Assembly (NCBI GenBank): GCA_963835525.1
Contig: CAWIFM010000008.1
Coordinates: forward strand, 1,744,491 to 1,808,490
Reading direction: 5' to 3'
Length of the DNA: 64,000 bases
Origin: DASSUW01 sp963835525
GTDB lineage: Bacteria > Actinomycetota > Thermoleophilia > Solirubrobacterales > Solirubrobacteraceae
Part shown: in pieces, positions 50,998 to 59,853 of the stretch
Layout of the letters: each line of letters begins with the position of its first letter
Position numbering within the stretch: position 1 is the stretch's first letter
Program-made: the position numbers and the translations under genes
The notes under the pieces: generated by a model
Told to the model about the DNA's origin: nothing
The model's input: the letters and a program-made list of their open reading frames with translations, nothing else
The model's database searches: none

Positions 50998-52518
50998 ATG
51001 ACCGACGCACAGCACGTCGAAGACGCCTTCGAGCGCGCCTACGCAGGCGGCCCCGAGCGCCACAGGGAGAAGTCGGCCCAACAGGGCAAGCTGCCGGTGC
51101 GCGAGCGCGTCGCGCGGCTGCTCGACGAAGGCTCCTTCACCGAGGACGCGCTGCTCGCCAACTGGGAGGCCGAGGGCCTCGGCGCCGACGGCGTCGTCAC
51201 CGGCCTCGGCACGATCGGCGGCCGCACCGTCGCGCTGATGGCCAACGACCCGACCGTCAAGGCCGGCTCCTGGGGCCCTAAGACGGTCGAGAAGATCCTG
51301 CGCATCCAGGAGGCCGCGCTAAGCCACCGGGTGCCGATGGTCTACCTGGTCGACAGCGCCGGGGCCCGCATCACCGACCAGGTGCAGATGTTCCCCGGCC
51401 GCCGCCACGCCGGCCGCATCTTCTTCAACGAGGTCCGCCTCTCCGGCGCCGTGCCGCAGGTGTGCGTGCTGTTCGGCCCCAGCGCCGCCGGCGGCGCCTA
51501 CATCCCCGCCTTCTGCGACGTCGTGATCATGCGCGAAGGCAACGCGTCGATGTACCTCGGCTCCCCGCGGATGGCGGAGATGGTGATCGGCGAGAAGGTC
51601 TCGCTCGACGAGATGGGCGGCGCCAAGATGCACACCGGCGTGTCCGGTTGCGGCCACTTCCTCGTCAAGAGCGACGAGGAGGGCATCGATCTCGCCAAGC
51701 AGTACCTCTCGTACTTCCCGGGCTCGTGCGACGACGAGCCGCCCGTGGCGCCTCCCGCCGCGCCCGGCGCGGAGCTGCCGGCGATCCCCGTCGACGAGAA
51801 CAAGCCGTGGAACATGCACGAGCTGATCGACGCGCTGGTCGACGAGGACTCCTTCCTCGAGGTCCACAAGCGCTGGGCCAAGGAGGTGATCGTCGGCTAC
51901 GCGCGGCTCGAGGGCCGCGTGGTCGGGATCGTCGCCAACCAGCCGAAGTTCAAGGGCGGCGTGCTGTTCGTCGACTCCGCCGACAAGGCCGCGCGCTTCA
52001 TCTGGACGTGCAACGCCTTCAGCGTGCCGCTGCTCTTCCTGGCCGACGTGCCCGGCTTCATGATCGGCACCCAGGTCGAGCGCCAGGGCATCATCCGCCA
52101 CGGCGCCAAGATGATCTCCGCCGTCTCGGAGGCGACGGTGCCGAAGCTGTCGGTGATCGTCCGCAAGGCGTACGGCGCCGGCCTTTACGCGATGGCCGGC
52201 CCCGCCTTCGACCCCGACGCGACGCTCGCGCTGCCGACGGCCAAGATCGCCGTGATGGGACCGAGCGCGGCGGTCAACGCCGTCTTCTACAACCAGCTCC
52301 AGGCGATCGAGGACGAGCAGGAGCGCGCGGCTCGCCGCGCCGAGCTGATGGAGGAGTACGCCGAGGGCGTCGACCTGCTCAAGCTCGCCTCCGAGATGGT
52401 GATCGACGCGATCGTGCAGCCCGAGGACCTGCGCGACGAGCTCGTGCGGCGCTTCTCCCGCTACCAGAACAAGGCCCGCGAATGGCCCGCCAAGCGGAAC
52501 GCGATTCCGCCCGCCTGA
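50998..52518 (+). CDS. Acyl-CoA carboxylase beta (carboxyltransferase) subunit
   Basis: A 506-residue carboxyltransferase of the PccB/AccD type, which moves CO2 from biotin to an acyl-CoA. KLPVRERVARLLDEGSF is at the start. The first domain has VDSAGARITDQVQMFPGR and GPSAAGGAYIPAFCDVVIM; the second has KFKGGVLFVDSADKAARFIWTCNAFSVPLLFLADVPGFMIGTQVE. Substrate (propionyl-, methylcrotonyl- or another CoA) is not fixed; the MVYLVDSAGARI context also fits the methylcrotonyl/geranyl group. No alpha (biotin) subunit lies beside it. TAGTTT (50983-50988) is 9 nt before ATG 50998. Confidence 0.92.
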   Translation: MTDAQHVEDAFERAYAGGPERHREKSAQQGKLPVRERVARLLDEGSFTEDALLANWEAEGLGADGVVTGLGTIGGRTVALMANDPTVKAGSWGPKTVEKILRIQEAALSHRVPMVYLVDSAGARITDQVQMFPGRRHAGRIFFNEVRLSGAVPQVCVLFGPSAAGGAYIPAFCDVVIMREGNASMYLGSPRMAEMVIGEKVSLDEMGGAKMHTGVSGCGHFLVKSDEEGIDLAKQYLSYFPGSCDDEPPVAPPAAPGAELPAIPVDENKPWNMHELIDALVDEDSFLEVHKRWAKEVIVGYARLEGRVVGIVANQPKFKGGVLFVDSADKAARFIWTCNAFSVPLLFLADVPGFMIGTQVERQGIIRHGAKMISAVSEATVPKLSVIVRKAYGAGLYAMAGPAFDPDATLALPTAKIAVMGPSAAVNAVFYNQLQAIEDEQERAARRAELMEEYAEGVDLLKLASEMVIDAIVQPEDLRDELVRRFSRYQNKAREWPAKRNAIPPA

Positions 52519-53279
52519 GGCTGTTCGAGCGGCTGATCGACCACGCGGCGCTGTTCCCGCCCGCGTCGATGGACATGCCCGAGGCGATGGAGACCGACCG
52601 GCGGGCGCGCGCCGGCGAGCACGCCTGGATGCTCGACCGCTTCATCGTGCCCGCCTCGCGGCTGCACGAGCTGCCGCCCGACGCCCCGCGGCTGAGCGTG
52701 GTGCTCGACGGGGGAGAGGGCGACCTCGAGGCGGTCGCCTCCACGCCGCACGACGTCGTGCTCGTCGAGGCGAAGGTCGATCCCGAGTGGATCCCGGACA
52801 CCCAGGCGCTCGTGAATGCCAAGCTCCCCGGCGTCCGCGCGTTCTGGGAGCTCTCGCCGGGCCGCGGCCTGCGCGGGGCCGTCGCGGCGGTGCGCGAGGC
52901 GCGCGCCGGGGCGAAGATCCGCTGCGGCGGATCGACGCTCCCGTCCGTCGCCGAGGTCGCCGCCTTCGTCGCCGCCTGCCGCGACGCCGGCGTCCCGTTC
53001 AAGGCCACCGCCGGCCTGCACCACCCGATCCGCAGCGGCGACCGGCACGGGTTCCTCAACCTGCTCGCCGCAGCCGTGTTCGCGGACGGCGACCTCGAGG
53101 CGATCCTCGCCGAGGAGGACCCCGGCGCCTTCACCCTCGACGAGCGCGGCTTCGGCGTCCACGGCCGGCACGCGGATGCGGAGACGATCGCCGCCGCGCG
53201 CGCCGAGCTGTTCGTCGCGTACGGCTCGTGCTCGTTTGACGAGCCGACCGGGGACCTCGTCGCGCTCGGCCTGCTGTGA
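52482..53279 (+). CDS. Conserved hypothetical protein overlapping the carboxylase gene
   Basis: A 265-residue alpha/beta protein. LRLFERLIDHAALFPPASMDMPEAM and RRARAGEHAWMLDRFIVPASRLHELP are in the first quarter. KIRCGGSTLPSVAEVAAFVAACRDAGVPFKATAGLHHPIRSGDRHGFLNLLAAA follows, then AYGSCSFDEPTGDLVALGL. The H-P and D-R-H-G motifs look like a metal or phosphate site in a TIM-barrel-like protein, but I do not recognise the family. ATG 52482 overlaps the carboxylase end by 37 nt, which argues for co-expression with it. Confidence 0.75.
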   Translation: MARQAERDSARLRLFERLIDHAALFPPASMDMPEAMETDRRARAGEHAWMLDRFIVPASRLHELPPDAPRLSVVLDGGEGDLEAVASTPHDVVLVEAKVDPEWIPDTQALVNAKLPGVRAFWELSPGRGLRGAVAAVREARAGAKIRCGGSTLPSVAEVAAFVAACRDAGVPFKATAGLHHPIRSGDRHGFLNLLAAAVFADGDLEAILAEEDPGAFTLDERGFGVHGRHADAETIAAARAELFVAYGSCSFDEPTGDLVALGLL

Positions 53280-53288
53280 TGTGAGGGC

Positions 53289-54809
53289 GTGAGCCCCACC
53301 CGCCGCCAGTTCATCGCCGTCGGGGCCGCCGGGCTCGCCTTCGGCCCGGGCTTCTGGCGCTCGGCGCTCGCCGCCTCGGCCCGCGCCGCCCAGAGCGCCT
53401 ACGGACCGCTCCAGCCCGCCGACGCGCGCGGCCTGATGCTCCCGCCCGGCTTCACGTCGCGCCAGATCGCGAGGGCCGGCCAGCCGGTCAAGGGCTATCC
53501 GTGGCACATCTTCTGCGACGGCCAGGCGACGTTCTCGACGCCCGACGGCGGATGGGTGCTGGTCTCGAACTCCGAGTCGGTGGCGGCGACCGGCGCCGGC
53601 AGCTCGGCCGTGCGGTTCGCGCCCGGAGGCCAGATCGAGTCCGCCTACCGGATCCTGTCCGGCACCAACGCCAACTGCGCGGGCGGCCGCACGCCGTGGG
53701 GCACCTGGCTGTCGTGCGAGGAGTACGAGGCCGGCCACGTGTGGGAGTGCGCGCCCGGCGGACCCGGCCAGGGCACCATCCGGCCGGCGCTCGGCGCCTT
53801 CAACCACGAGGCGGTGGCCGTCGACCCGGTCGCCAAGCAGCTCTACATGACCGAGGACCAGCCGGACGGCGGCCTCTACCGCTTCACGCCGGACGCCTAC
53901 CCGGACCTGGCCTCCGGGCGGCTCGAGGTGATGGTCGACGGCGGCTGGGCCGAGGTCCCCGACCCCATGGGGGTGCTCACGGCCACCCGCAAGCAGGTGC
54001 CGAGCATGCGGCAGTTCAAGGGTGGCGAGGGGATCTGGTTCGACTCGGGGACGATCTACTTCTCGACCAAGGGCGACAACCACGTCTGGGCCTACGACAC
54101 GGTCGCGGGCACGCTCGGCACGATCTACGACGGCGGCGGTCCGCTCACCGGCGTCGACAACCTCACGGTGAGCGGCGCCGGCGAGGTCTTCGTCTGCGAG
54201 GACGGCGGCGACATGGAGATCTGCGTGATCGAGCCCGGCGGGGCGGTGGCGCCGTTCCTGAAGCTGACGGGTGAGGCCGCGGTCGGCCTGCCGGAGCGCG
54301 GCAACGAGCTCGCGGGCGTCGTCTTCGATCCGTCGGGACGGCGGCTCTACTTCGGCGCGCAGCGCGCGTTCGGGCTGGGCGCCGTCTACGAGGTCACCGG
54401 CCCGTTCCGCCGGCCGGACGGCGCGCCGGGAGCGCCCCGCGTCGGCAAGGTCGGAGGGCGCGAGCCGGTCGAGGTGCACGCCCCGCGGCGCGTCTCGCTC
54501 AAGGCCCTGCGGCGCGGGATCGTCGTCGAGGTCTGGCTCGACGAGCCCGGGGAGCTGCGCGTGGCGCTGCGCACCGACGCGCTGAAGAAGGTCGCCGGAC
54601 GGCGCGGCTCGACCGAGCGGCCGGAGACCGTCACGCTCGACCGCCGCCGGCTGCCGAGCGCCCGCGCGGGCCGCCATCGGGTCCGCCTGCGGGTGAGCGC
54701 GGCCGAGGCGCGCCGCCTGCGGCGGGTGCGGCCCGCGAACCTGCGCGTCGCGGTCACGCTCCGGACGGGCGTCACGCAGGTCGCGACGCGGCGGGTGCGG
54801 TTGCGCTGA
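53289..54809 (+). CDS. Tat-exported PhoX/DUF839-type protein with basic C-terminal tail
   Basis: A 506-residue protein. SPTRRQFIAVGAAGLAFG is a twin-arginine signal. The propeller core has GRTPWGTWLSCEEYE, NHEAVAVDPVAKQLYMTEDQPDGGLYRF, STKGDNHVWAYD, and GVDNLTVSGAGEVFVCEDGGDMEICVI, all PhoX (DUF839) marks; PhoX is a Ca/Fe-dependent alkaline phosphatase. The last 120 residues form a different, Arg-rich beta domain (VEVHAPRRVSLKALRRG, VSAAEARRLRRVRPANLRVAV) of the kind found at the end of surface proteins. GTG 53289 starts the signal directly. The 3' end overlaps the convergent gene by 38 nt. Confidence 0.85.
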   Translation: MSPTRRQFIAVGAAGLAFGPGFWRSALAASARAAQSAYGPLQPADARGLMLPPGFTSRQIARAGQPVKGYPWHIFCDGQATFSTPDGGWVLVSNSESVAATGAGSSAVRFAPGGQIESAYRILSGTNANCAGGRTPWGTWLSCEEYEAGHVWECAPGGPGQGTIRPALGAFNHEAVAVDPVAKQLYMTEDQPDGGLYRFTPDAYPDLASGRLEVMVDGGWAEVPDPMGVLTATRKQVPSMRQFKGGEGIWFDSGTIYFSTKGDNHVWAYDTVAGTLGTIYDGGGPLTGVDNLTVSGAGEVFVCEDGGDMEICVIEPGGAVAPFLKLTGEAAVGLPERGNELAGVVFDPSGRRLYFGAQRAFGLGAVYEVTGPFRRPDGAPGAPRVGKVGGREPVEVHAPRRVSLKALRRGIVVEVWLDEPGELRVALRTDALKKVAGRRGSTERPETVTLDRRRLPSARAGRHRVRLRVSAAEARRLRRVRPANLRVAVTLRTGVTQVATRRVRLR

Positions 54810-55701
54810 GGTCGGCGTCGAGCGCGTCGACGACGCCGAGCGCAAGGTCGAGCGCGGCCGTGCCACCCGTGATCCGCACGCCCGCCGCGCGGCCGCCGCC
54901 CTGGTAGCCGAGCGCCTCGGCGGCGCGCTCGGCTGCGGTCCAGAGCTGGGGGTGGCCGGCGCTCCAGGTCGGCGGACCGCCGCCGTCCGCCAGCTCCAGC
55001 GTGATGCCCTCGGTGTGCGGACGGCGAGCCGCATGCCCGGCGCCGTACAACAGCAGCGAGGGCGCGAGCGAGCGCGGCGGCTCGCGACGAAGCTCGTCGA
55101 ACAGGGCGATGGCGACCGCCGCGCCGGATCCGCTGTCGGGCGGGAACGGCGACAGCGCCACGTCGACCGCCGCGGCGAATGCCGCGAGCAGCACGACGGT
55201 GGGAGCGAGCTGGACGGCGCCGAGCCAGGTTGCGTCGATACCGCCGAGGCGGGCGCCCGCCGCTCCGGCGACGGCGGCAGCGCAGGCCGCCAGGGCCCAG
55301 CGCGGCTGCAGCAGGCGCTGCCACCGGTCCTTCGGCGCGTCGTAGGCGGCCGCGATGACGAGCGTGGCTCCGTGCTCGTGGGCCTCGGTCAGCACATCCT
55401 GGGTCGCCCGGCGCGGGAACAGCGGCGGCACGAACCCGGCGGCCTCCAGCGCCAGCGTGAGCGCTCCCGCGACGGCCACCGCCAGCCCCGCGGCCGCCGC
55501 TGCCGTCGAGAGCAGGCCGCCCGCGATCGCCAGCAGGCAGCCGAGCGCGACGGTCGCGTAGCGCTGCGGCCGCACCCAGCGCGTCTCCACCCACGCCTCG
55601 TGGCCGCGCGAGCGCAGCTCGTCGTGCAGCCAGAGGGCGGCGCGCCGCTCGGCGTCGGTGCAGGCTCCGCGGCCGGAGATGGCGGACAGGCCCTCGACCA
55701 C
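54772..55701 (-). CDS. Membrane protein with degenerate M28 peptidase-like domain
   Basis: A 309-residue protein. The N-terminus (VEGLSAISGRGACTDAERRAALWLHDELRSRGHEAWVE) looks like an M28 peptidase entry region. Hydrophobic helices at about 50-95 and 132-178 interrupt the fold. Expected metal motifs are broken: the A-H-x-D-S site reads AAAYDAPKD and the E-E site reads GAGHAARR, with only the D of PPDSGSGAAVA left. It is therefore probably a non-enzymatic homologue. ATG 55701 is 28 nt from the divergent amidase gene start. Confidence 0.68.
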   Translation of the reverse strand: MVEGLSAISGRGACTDAERRAALWLHDELRSRGHEAWVETRWVRPQRYATVALGCLLAIAGGLLSTAAAAAGLAVAVAGALTLALEAAGFVPPLFPRRATQDVLTEAHEHGATLVIAAAYDAPKDRWQRLLQPRWALAACAAAVAGAAGARLGGIDATWLGAVQLAPTVVLLAAFAAAVDVALSPFPPDSGSGAAVAIALFDELRREPPRSLAPSLLLYGAGHAARRPHTEGITLELADGGGPPTWSAGHPQLWTAAERAAEALGYQGGGRAAGVRITGGTAALDLALGVVDALDADLSATAPAASRPA

Positions 55702-55729
55702 TGGGGCACCGTATAGCCTCCCCGGGCCG

Positions 55730-57106
55730 ATGGACGCAGTCGATCTCGCCTTCGCAGGGGCCGTCCGCCAGGCCGGGATGATCCGCAGCCGCGAGGTCTC
55801 GGCGCGCGAGCTGACCGAGCTCTACCTCGAGCGGATCGAACGCCTCGACCCGCGGCTCAACGCCTACCGCGTCGTCTTCGCCGAGCGCGCGCTGGCCGAG
55901 GCCGACCAGGCCGACGCTCGGGCCAAGGCGGGCGACACGCGGCCGCTGCTCGGCGTCCCGGTCGCGATCAAGGACGACATGGACGTAGCGGGCGAGGCGA
56001 CCGCGTACGGCAGTGACGCCCACGGCGGCCCGGTGGCCGCGGACGCCGAGGTCGTGCGCCGCCTGCGCTCGGCCGGCGCGGTGATCATCGGCAAGACGCA
56101 CGTGCCCGAGGCGATGATCACGCCGTGGACCGAGTCGCCCACCTTCGGCGTCACGCGCAACCCGTGGGACAGGCAGCGCACGCCGGGCGGCTCGTCCGGC
56201 GGTGCGGGGGCCGCGATGGCCGCCGGGCTCTGCGGCGCTGCGATCGGGTCCGACGGCGCCGGCTCGATCCGCATCCCCGCCGCCTGCTGCGGCCTGTTCG
56301 GGCTCAAGCCGCAGAACGGCCGCGTGCCGACCGCCCCGGCCGTCGAGCCGTGGCACGGCATGTCGACCTGGGGCGCGATGACGCGCGGCGTCGACGACAG
56401 CGCGCTCGTCTACGACGCGATCAAGGACGGCGGGCCGTCGTTCGCCGACGCCGCCGCCCGCGAGCCCGGGCGGCTGACGATCGCCGTCTCGATCAAGACG
56501 CCGCCGCTGACCGGCGTGCAGGCGGACGACGAGCAGCTGAGCGGTGTCAGCGCGCTCGCCGAGGCGCTGCGCGGGCTCGGGCACGAGGTGGTCGAGCGCG
56601 AGATCGAGTACCCGATCACGCTGGGCGGCAACGTGCTCTCGCGATACCTCGGCGGGATCGCCGAGCAGGTGCGCTCGATGCCGCACCCCGAGCGCCTGTC
56701 GCGCCGCACGCACGGCTACCGGCGAATCGGCTCGGCGATCCCCGGCGCGATGGTCGAGCGCGCCAAGCGGGCCGCCGCCGAGGACGAGCGAGCGCTGGCT
56801 GTCGAGGGCGTCGATGCCGTCCTGACTCCGATGTTCACGCGCCGCCCGCCGCGCGTGGGCGAGTACGACGGCCGCCCGGCGCTGTGGAACTTCTTCGGCT
56901 CGGTGCGCTTCGTGCCCTTCGCCGGCCCCTACAACCACACCGGACAGCCGGCGGCGTCGGTGCCCGCGGCCTGGACGGGCGACGGCTTCCCGGTGGGCGC
57001 GCAGCTCGTCGCGCCGCGAGACGGCGAGCCGCTGCTGCTCTCGCTCGCCGCGCAGCTCGAGCGCGCGCTGCGCTGGACCGAGCGACGGCCGGAGATGGCG
57101 ATATGA
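55730..57106 (+). CDS. Amidase-signature family enzyme
   Basis: A 458-residue amidase. The Ser-cisSer-Lys triad is visible: K81 in GVPVAIKDD, Ser155/156 in RTPGGSSGGAGA, and S179 in SDGAGSIRIPA. It hydrolyses amides or ureas of unknown identity. The gene is not beside gatB or gatC, so it is unlikely to be the tRNA amidotransferase subunit. A TATAGCCT stretch precedes ATG 55730 by about 10 nt. The stop overlaps the IMPase start (ATGA). Confidence 0.92.
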   Translation: MDAVDLAFAGAVRQAGMIRSREVSARELTELYLERIERLDPRLNAYRVVFAERALAEADQADARAKAGDTRPLLGVPVAIKDDMDVAGEATAYGSDAHGGPVAADAEVVRRLRSAGAVIIGKTHVPEAMITPWTESPTFGVTRNPWDRQRTPGGSSGGAGAAMAAGLCGAAIGSDGAGSIRIPAACCGLFGLKPQNGRVPTAPAVEPWHGMSTWGAMTRGVDDSALVYDAIKDGGPSFADAAAREPGRLTIAVSIKTPPLTGVQADDEQLSGVSALAEALRGLGHEVVEREIEYPITLGGNVLSRYLGGIAEQVRSMPHPERLSRRTHGYRRIGSAIPGAMVERAKRAAAEDERALAVEGVDAVLTPMFTRRPPRVGEYDGRPALWNFFGSVRFVPFAGPYNHTGQPAASVPAAWTGDGFPVGAQLVAPRDGEPLLLSLAAQLERALRWTERRPEMAI

Positions 57107-57867
57107 ACGGATTGCGCGAGATCGCCGAGGCGGTGGCGCGCGAGGCCGGCCGCCAGCTGCGCGAGGCGTTCGCCGGGCCGCTCGTGAACGTGCAGGCCAA
57201 GTCGAGCCCGACCGACCTCGTCTCGGAGGCCGACCACGCGGCCGAGCGGCTCATCCGCGAGCGGCTCTCCTCGGCGCGGCCGGGTGACGGCTTCCTCGGC
57301 GAGGAGGGCGGCGACGAGCAGGGGACGACGGGGATCCGCTGGGTCGTCGACCCGCTCGACGGCACGATCAACTTCCTCTTCGGGATCCCCCAGTGGGCGG
57401 TCAGCATCGCCTGCGAGGACGCCGACGGGACGCTGGCCGGCGTGATCTACGACCCGATGCGCGACGAGCTGTGGTCGGCGCTGCGCGACGGTCCGCCGCT
57501 GCTCGACGGGCGCGAGATCCACGCGTCAACCCGTGATGACCTCGCCACCGCGATGGTCGCCACCGGCTTCGGCTACGACGCCGAGGTGCGCCGCGTGCAG
57601 GCGGAGGCGGCAGCCCGGCTGCTTCCGCGCGTGCGCGACATCCGGCGCTTCGGCTCGGCGGCGCTCGACCTCGCGTGGACGGCGGCCGGCCGCTACGACG
57701 CCTTCTACGAGCGCGGGCTCAACCACTGGGACCGGGCGGCCGGCGAGCTGCTGTGCGTGCGCGCCGGGCTGGCCGTCCGCGAGCTCGAGCCGTCACCGCC
57801 CGCGGCCGGCGGCGTGCTCGTCGCCCCGCATGCGCTGATCGACGAGCTCGACTCATTGGTTCGCTGA
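57103..57867 (+). CDS. Inositol monophosphatase family protein
   Basis: A 254-residue Mg2+-dependent phosphatase. Metal motifs are GFLGEEGG (E67/E68), VVDPLDGTINF (D83-T88) and the late NHWDRAAGELL. The DPLDGT and WD pair are complete. Members act on inositol phosphate, histidinol phosphate or related substrates; which one is open. ATG 57103 overlaps the amidase stop by 4 nt, so the two genes are coupled. Confidence 0.93.
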   Translation: MNGLREIAEAVAREAGRQLREAFAGPLVNVQAKSSPTDLVSEADHAAERLIRERLSSARPGDGFLGEEGGDEQGTTGIRWVVDPLDGTINFLFGIPQWAVSIACEDADGTLAGVIYDPMRDELWSALRDGPPLLDGREIHASTRDDLATAMVATGFGYDAEVRRVQAEAAARLLPRVRDIRRFGSAALDLAWTAAGRYDAFYERGLNHWDRAAGELLCVRAGLAVRELEPSPPAAGGVLVAPHALIDELDSLVR

Positions 57868-57885
57868 ACGGGTAGGCGTGCTGAC

Positions 57886-58128
57886 ATGATCATTGCCGGC
57901 GTCATCGCCTTCTGCATCCTGCTCCTGATCCTCGCCTTCCTCGCTCCGCGCCTCTCGCGCCATCCCGAGCGCGGCGGCCAGAAGGTGCTCGGCCTCGGCG
58001 GCCGCGGCGCCGGCAAGGCGCCAGGGCCGCTCGGCCGCTGGCTGCGCAAGCCGTTCTCGACCTCCCAGAAGGCGGTCTCCAAGAGCGGCAGCGCCGGCCG
58101 CGAGGGCCGAGGCAAGATGCCGCTCTAG
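57886..58128 (+). CDS. Small single-pass membrane protein
   Basis: An 80-residue protein. IIAGVIAFCILLLILAFLAP at residues 2-21 is a membrane helix, followed by a basic Gly-rich stretch with GRGAGKAPGPLGRWLRKPFSTSQKAVSKS. It resembles a small conserved family common in Solirubrobacterales (I recall it as a DUF6411-type protein, not certain). Probably an inner-membrane protein with a cytoplasmic basic tail. Its stop shares CTAG with the convergent ferritin-like gene. Confidence 0.7.
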   Translation: MIIAGVIAFCILLLILAFLAPRLSRHPERGGQKVLGLGGRGAGKAPGPLGRWLRKPFSTSQKAVSKSGSAGREGRGKMPL

Positions 58129-59111
58129 GTCACCTCCGCCCGCCAGCGGACCGCGTTGTTCACGTGGCGGTCCTCGTCGGCGAGCAGGTGGTCGAACACG
58201 CCCGCGAGCTCGTCCTGGCCGCCCTCGACGAGCGCCTTTCGCTGCTGCGCCATCTGCTCGCTGATGCCGTTGTAGACGGCGAGCCGGCCGGCTAGGTCGA
58301 GCGCGTAGACCGAGCGGAAGTCGCTGAAGCCGACGGGGTAGTCGCCCCAGTGACACCCCAGCTCGGTGGCCATCAGGCGGTCGAAGATCTCGGCGTGGCG
58401 GATCTCGTCCCAGGTCTGGCGCGCCATGTCGACGTGGAAGTCCCACGGCATGTCGGGATGCTCGTGTGAGTTGCGCGCCGTCAGCTCGGCGGCGCACAGC
58501 GCGGCGTCCATCAGCCCGTGGAAGCTGCGCTGCTGCCCGTCGTCGACCGCCGGCGAGTCCGTCACCTCGACGAAGGCGTCGCGGGCCGGCCGGTCGAGCG
58601 GCTCCATCACCTTCAGCGCCCGGACCTCGCCGGGGCGGATCGGCAGCGCGCCGAGGTCGTCGAGGGCCGTGTGGCGCCGCTCGGCCGGCAGCTCGGCGAC
58701 GTGGCGCTCCTGGCGGTGGACGAGCTGGGTGAGCAGGCGCAGCGTGGGCTCGTCGACCAGTGGGTCGAGGCCGGCGAGATGGACGCGGATCGCCGCGATC
58801 AGCGTCGGCTTGAGCTCGCCGTAGGCGATCTCGACGTACTCGCTCGTGGCGGCCTCGCCGGCGCGGTCGAGCTGCGCCGTGAGCTCGTCGGACGGCGCGC
58901 CGGGGTGGTCGCCCGGCGTGCGCAGCTCGTCGAGGCGCCGGCGGATCTTGCTGACCGCGCGCGCGTCGTCGTGCAGATGGTCGCCGAGCAGCGCCTTGAC
59001 GTCGAAGCGCGGCTCGAGCGCGAGGTGCCCGCACGAGAGGTGCACGAGCTCGCGCAGCACGTGCAGGTAGTTGCTGAGGCGCGTCGCGGTGGCGTCGACG
59101 TCGTAGCCCAT
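58125..59111 (-). CDS. Ferritin-like helical protein
   Basis: A 328-residue, mostly helical protein without signal or membrane segments. Several E/H pairs typical of ferritin-like di-iron bundles are present: LTRLVHRQERHVAEL-like LLTQLVHRQERHVAEL, RQTWDEIRHAEIFDRLMATE and HLLADEDRHVNNAVRW. ARNSHEHPDMPWDFHVDMARQTWDEIRHAEIF strongly resembles DUF455/ferritin-like proteins. Whether iron is bound is unknown. TAATCT lies 10 nt before ATG 59111. Confidence 0.75.
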   Translation of the reverse strand: MGYDVDATATRLSNYLHVLRELVHLSCGHLALEPRFDVKALLGDHLHDDARAVSKIRRRLDELRTPGDHPGAPSDELTAQLDRAGEAATSEYVEIAYGELKPTLIAAIRVHLAGLDPLVDEPTLRLLTQLVHRQERHVAELPAERRHTALDDLGALPIRPGEVRALKVMEPLDRPARDAFVEVTDSPAVDDGQQRSFHGLMDAALCAAELTARNSHEHPDMPWDFHVDMARQTWDEIRHAEIFDRLMATELGCHWGDYPVGFSDFRSVYALDLAGRLAVYNGISEQMAQQRKALVEGGQDELAGVFDHLLADEDRHVNNAVRWRAEVT

Positions 59112-59128
59112 GCCTGGGCGGAGATTAC

Positions 59129-59806
59129 TCAGACCGGCGCGGGAGCCGGGCGGGCTCGGATGAGCCGGCGGGCGACCACCGCGCCGCCGAGCGCCGCGGC
59201 GGCGTAGAGGCCGACGGCGAAGGCGCCGCGGGCCGACAGCGGGTCGTCGAGCGCGCCGCCCAGCGTGGTGTAGGCGATCGTCTTGGGCAGCGCGCCGAGC
59301 GCGACCGCGGCGTAGAAGGCGCGCGGCCGGATGCCGGCCAGGCCAGCGAGGTAGTTGACCGCGCCCGACGGCATGCCCGGAGCCAGGCGGGTGGCCAGCA
59401 CGGCGCTGAACCCGTTCGCCTCCAGCCAGTCGCGCCAGCGGCGGCCGCGCGGGCCGAGCAGCTGGAGCGTCGCGTCGGCGCCGAGCTTGCGGGCGGCGAC
59501 GAGGCAGAGCGCGGCGCTGAGCAGGGCGGCGGCGAGCGCGAGCGCGGTCCCCGCGACGGCGCCGAACAGCATGCCGGCGACGGCGGCGGTCACGTGCCCG
59601 GGGAACAGCGCGAGGCCGAGCGCGCCGCCGGCCAGCACGAAGATGATCGGTCCCGCGAGGCCCGCGTCCCGGATCCACTGCCGCGCCTCGCCCGGACCGA
59701 TGCCGGCGAGGGAGACGAGGGCGAAAGCGGCGGCGATCGCCAGCGCAAGCGCGGCGAGGCGCGCCACCGCGCGACGGCGATCGGCGTGTTGACCCACGCG
59801 ACACAT
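59129..59806 (-). CDS. TVP38/TMEM64 (VTT/SNARE-associated) membrane protein
   Basis: A 225-residue protein with an N-terminal helix (LAALALAIAAAFALVSLAGI) and the VTT domain: LAGPIIFVLAGGALGLALFPGHVTAAVAGMLFGAVAGTALAL, FSAVLATRLAPGMPSGAVNYLAGLAGIRPRAFYAAVALGALPKTIAYTTLGG, and a last helix. The FPGH, R.xPGxP and G..P.T.xYxxLG pattern is diagnostic. VTT proteins are linked to lipid scrambling in eukaryotes; the bacterial role is unclear. ATG 59806 or GTG 59797 may start it. It lies 17 nt upstream of the ferritin-like gene on the same strand. Confidence 0.88.
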   Translation of the reverse strand: MCRVGQHADRRRAVARLAALALAIAAAFALVSLAGIGPGEARQWIRDAGLAGPIIFVLAGGALGLALFPGHVTAAVAGMLFGAVAGTALALAAALLSAALCLVAARKLGADATLQLLGPRGRRWRDWLEANGFSAVLATRLAPGMPSGAVNYLAGLAGIRPRAFYAAVALGALPKTIAYTTLGGALDDPLSARGAFAVGLYAAAALGGAVVARRLIRARPAPAPV

Positions 59807-59853
59807 ACCACCGTTGGTGCGCTTCGGTTGCACGGCAGGGGGGTGTCGCCGCA

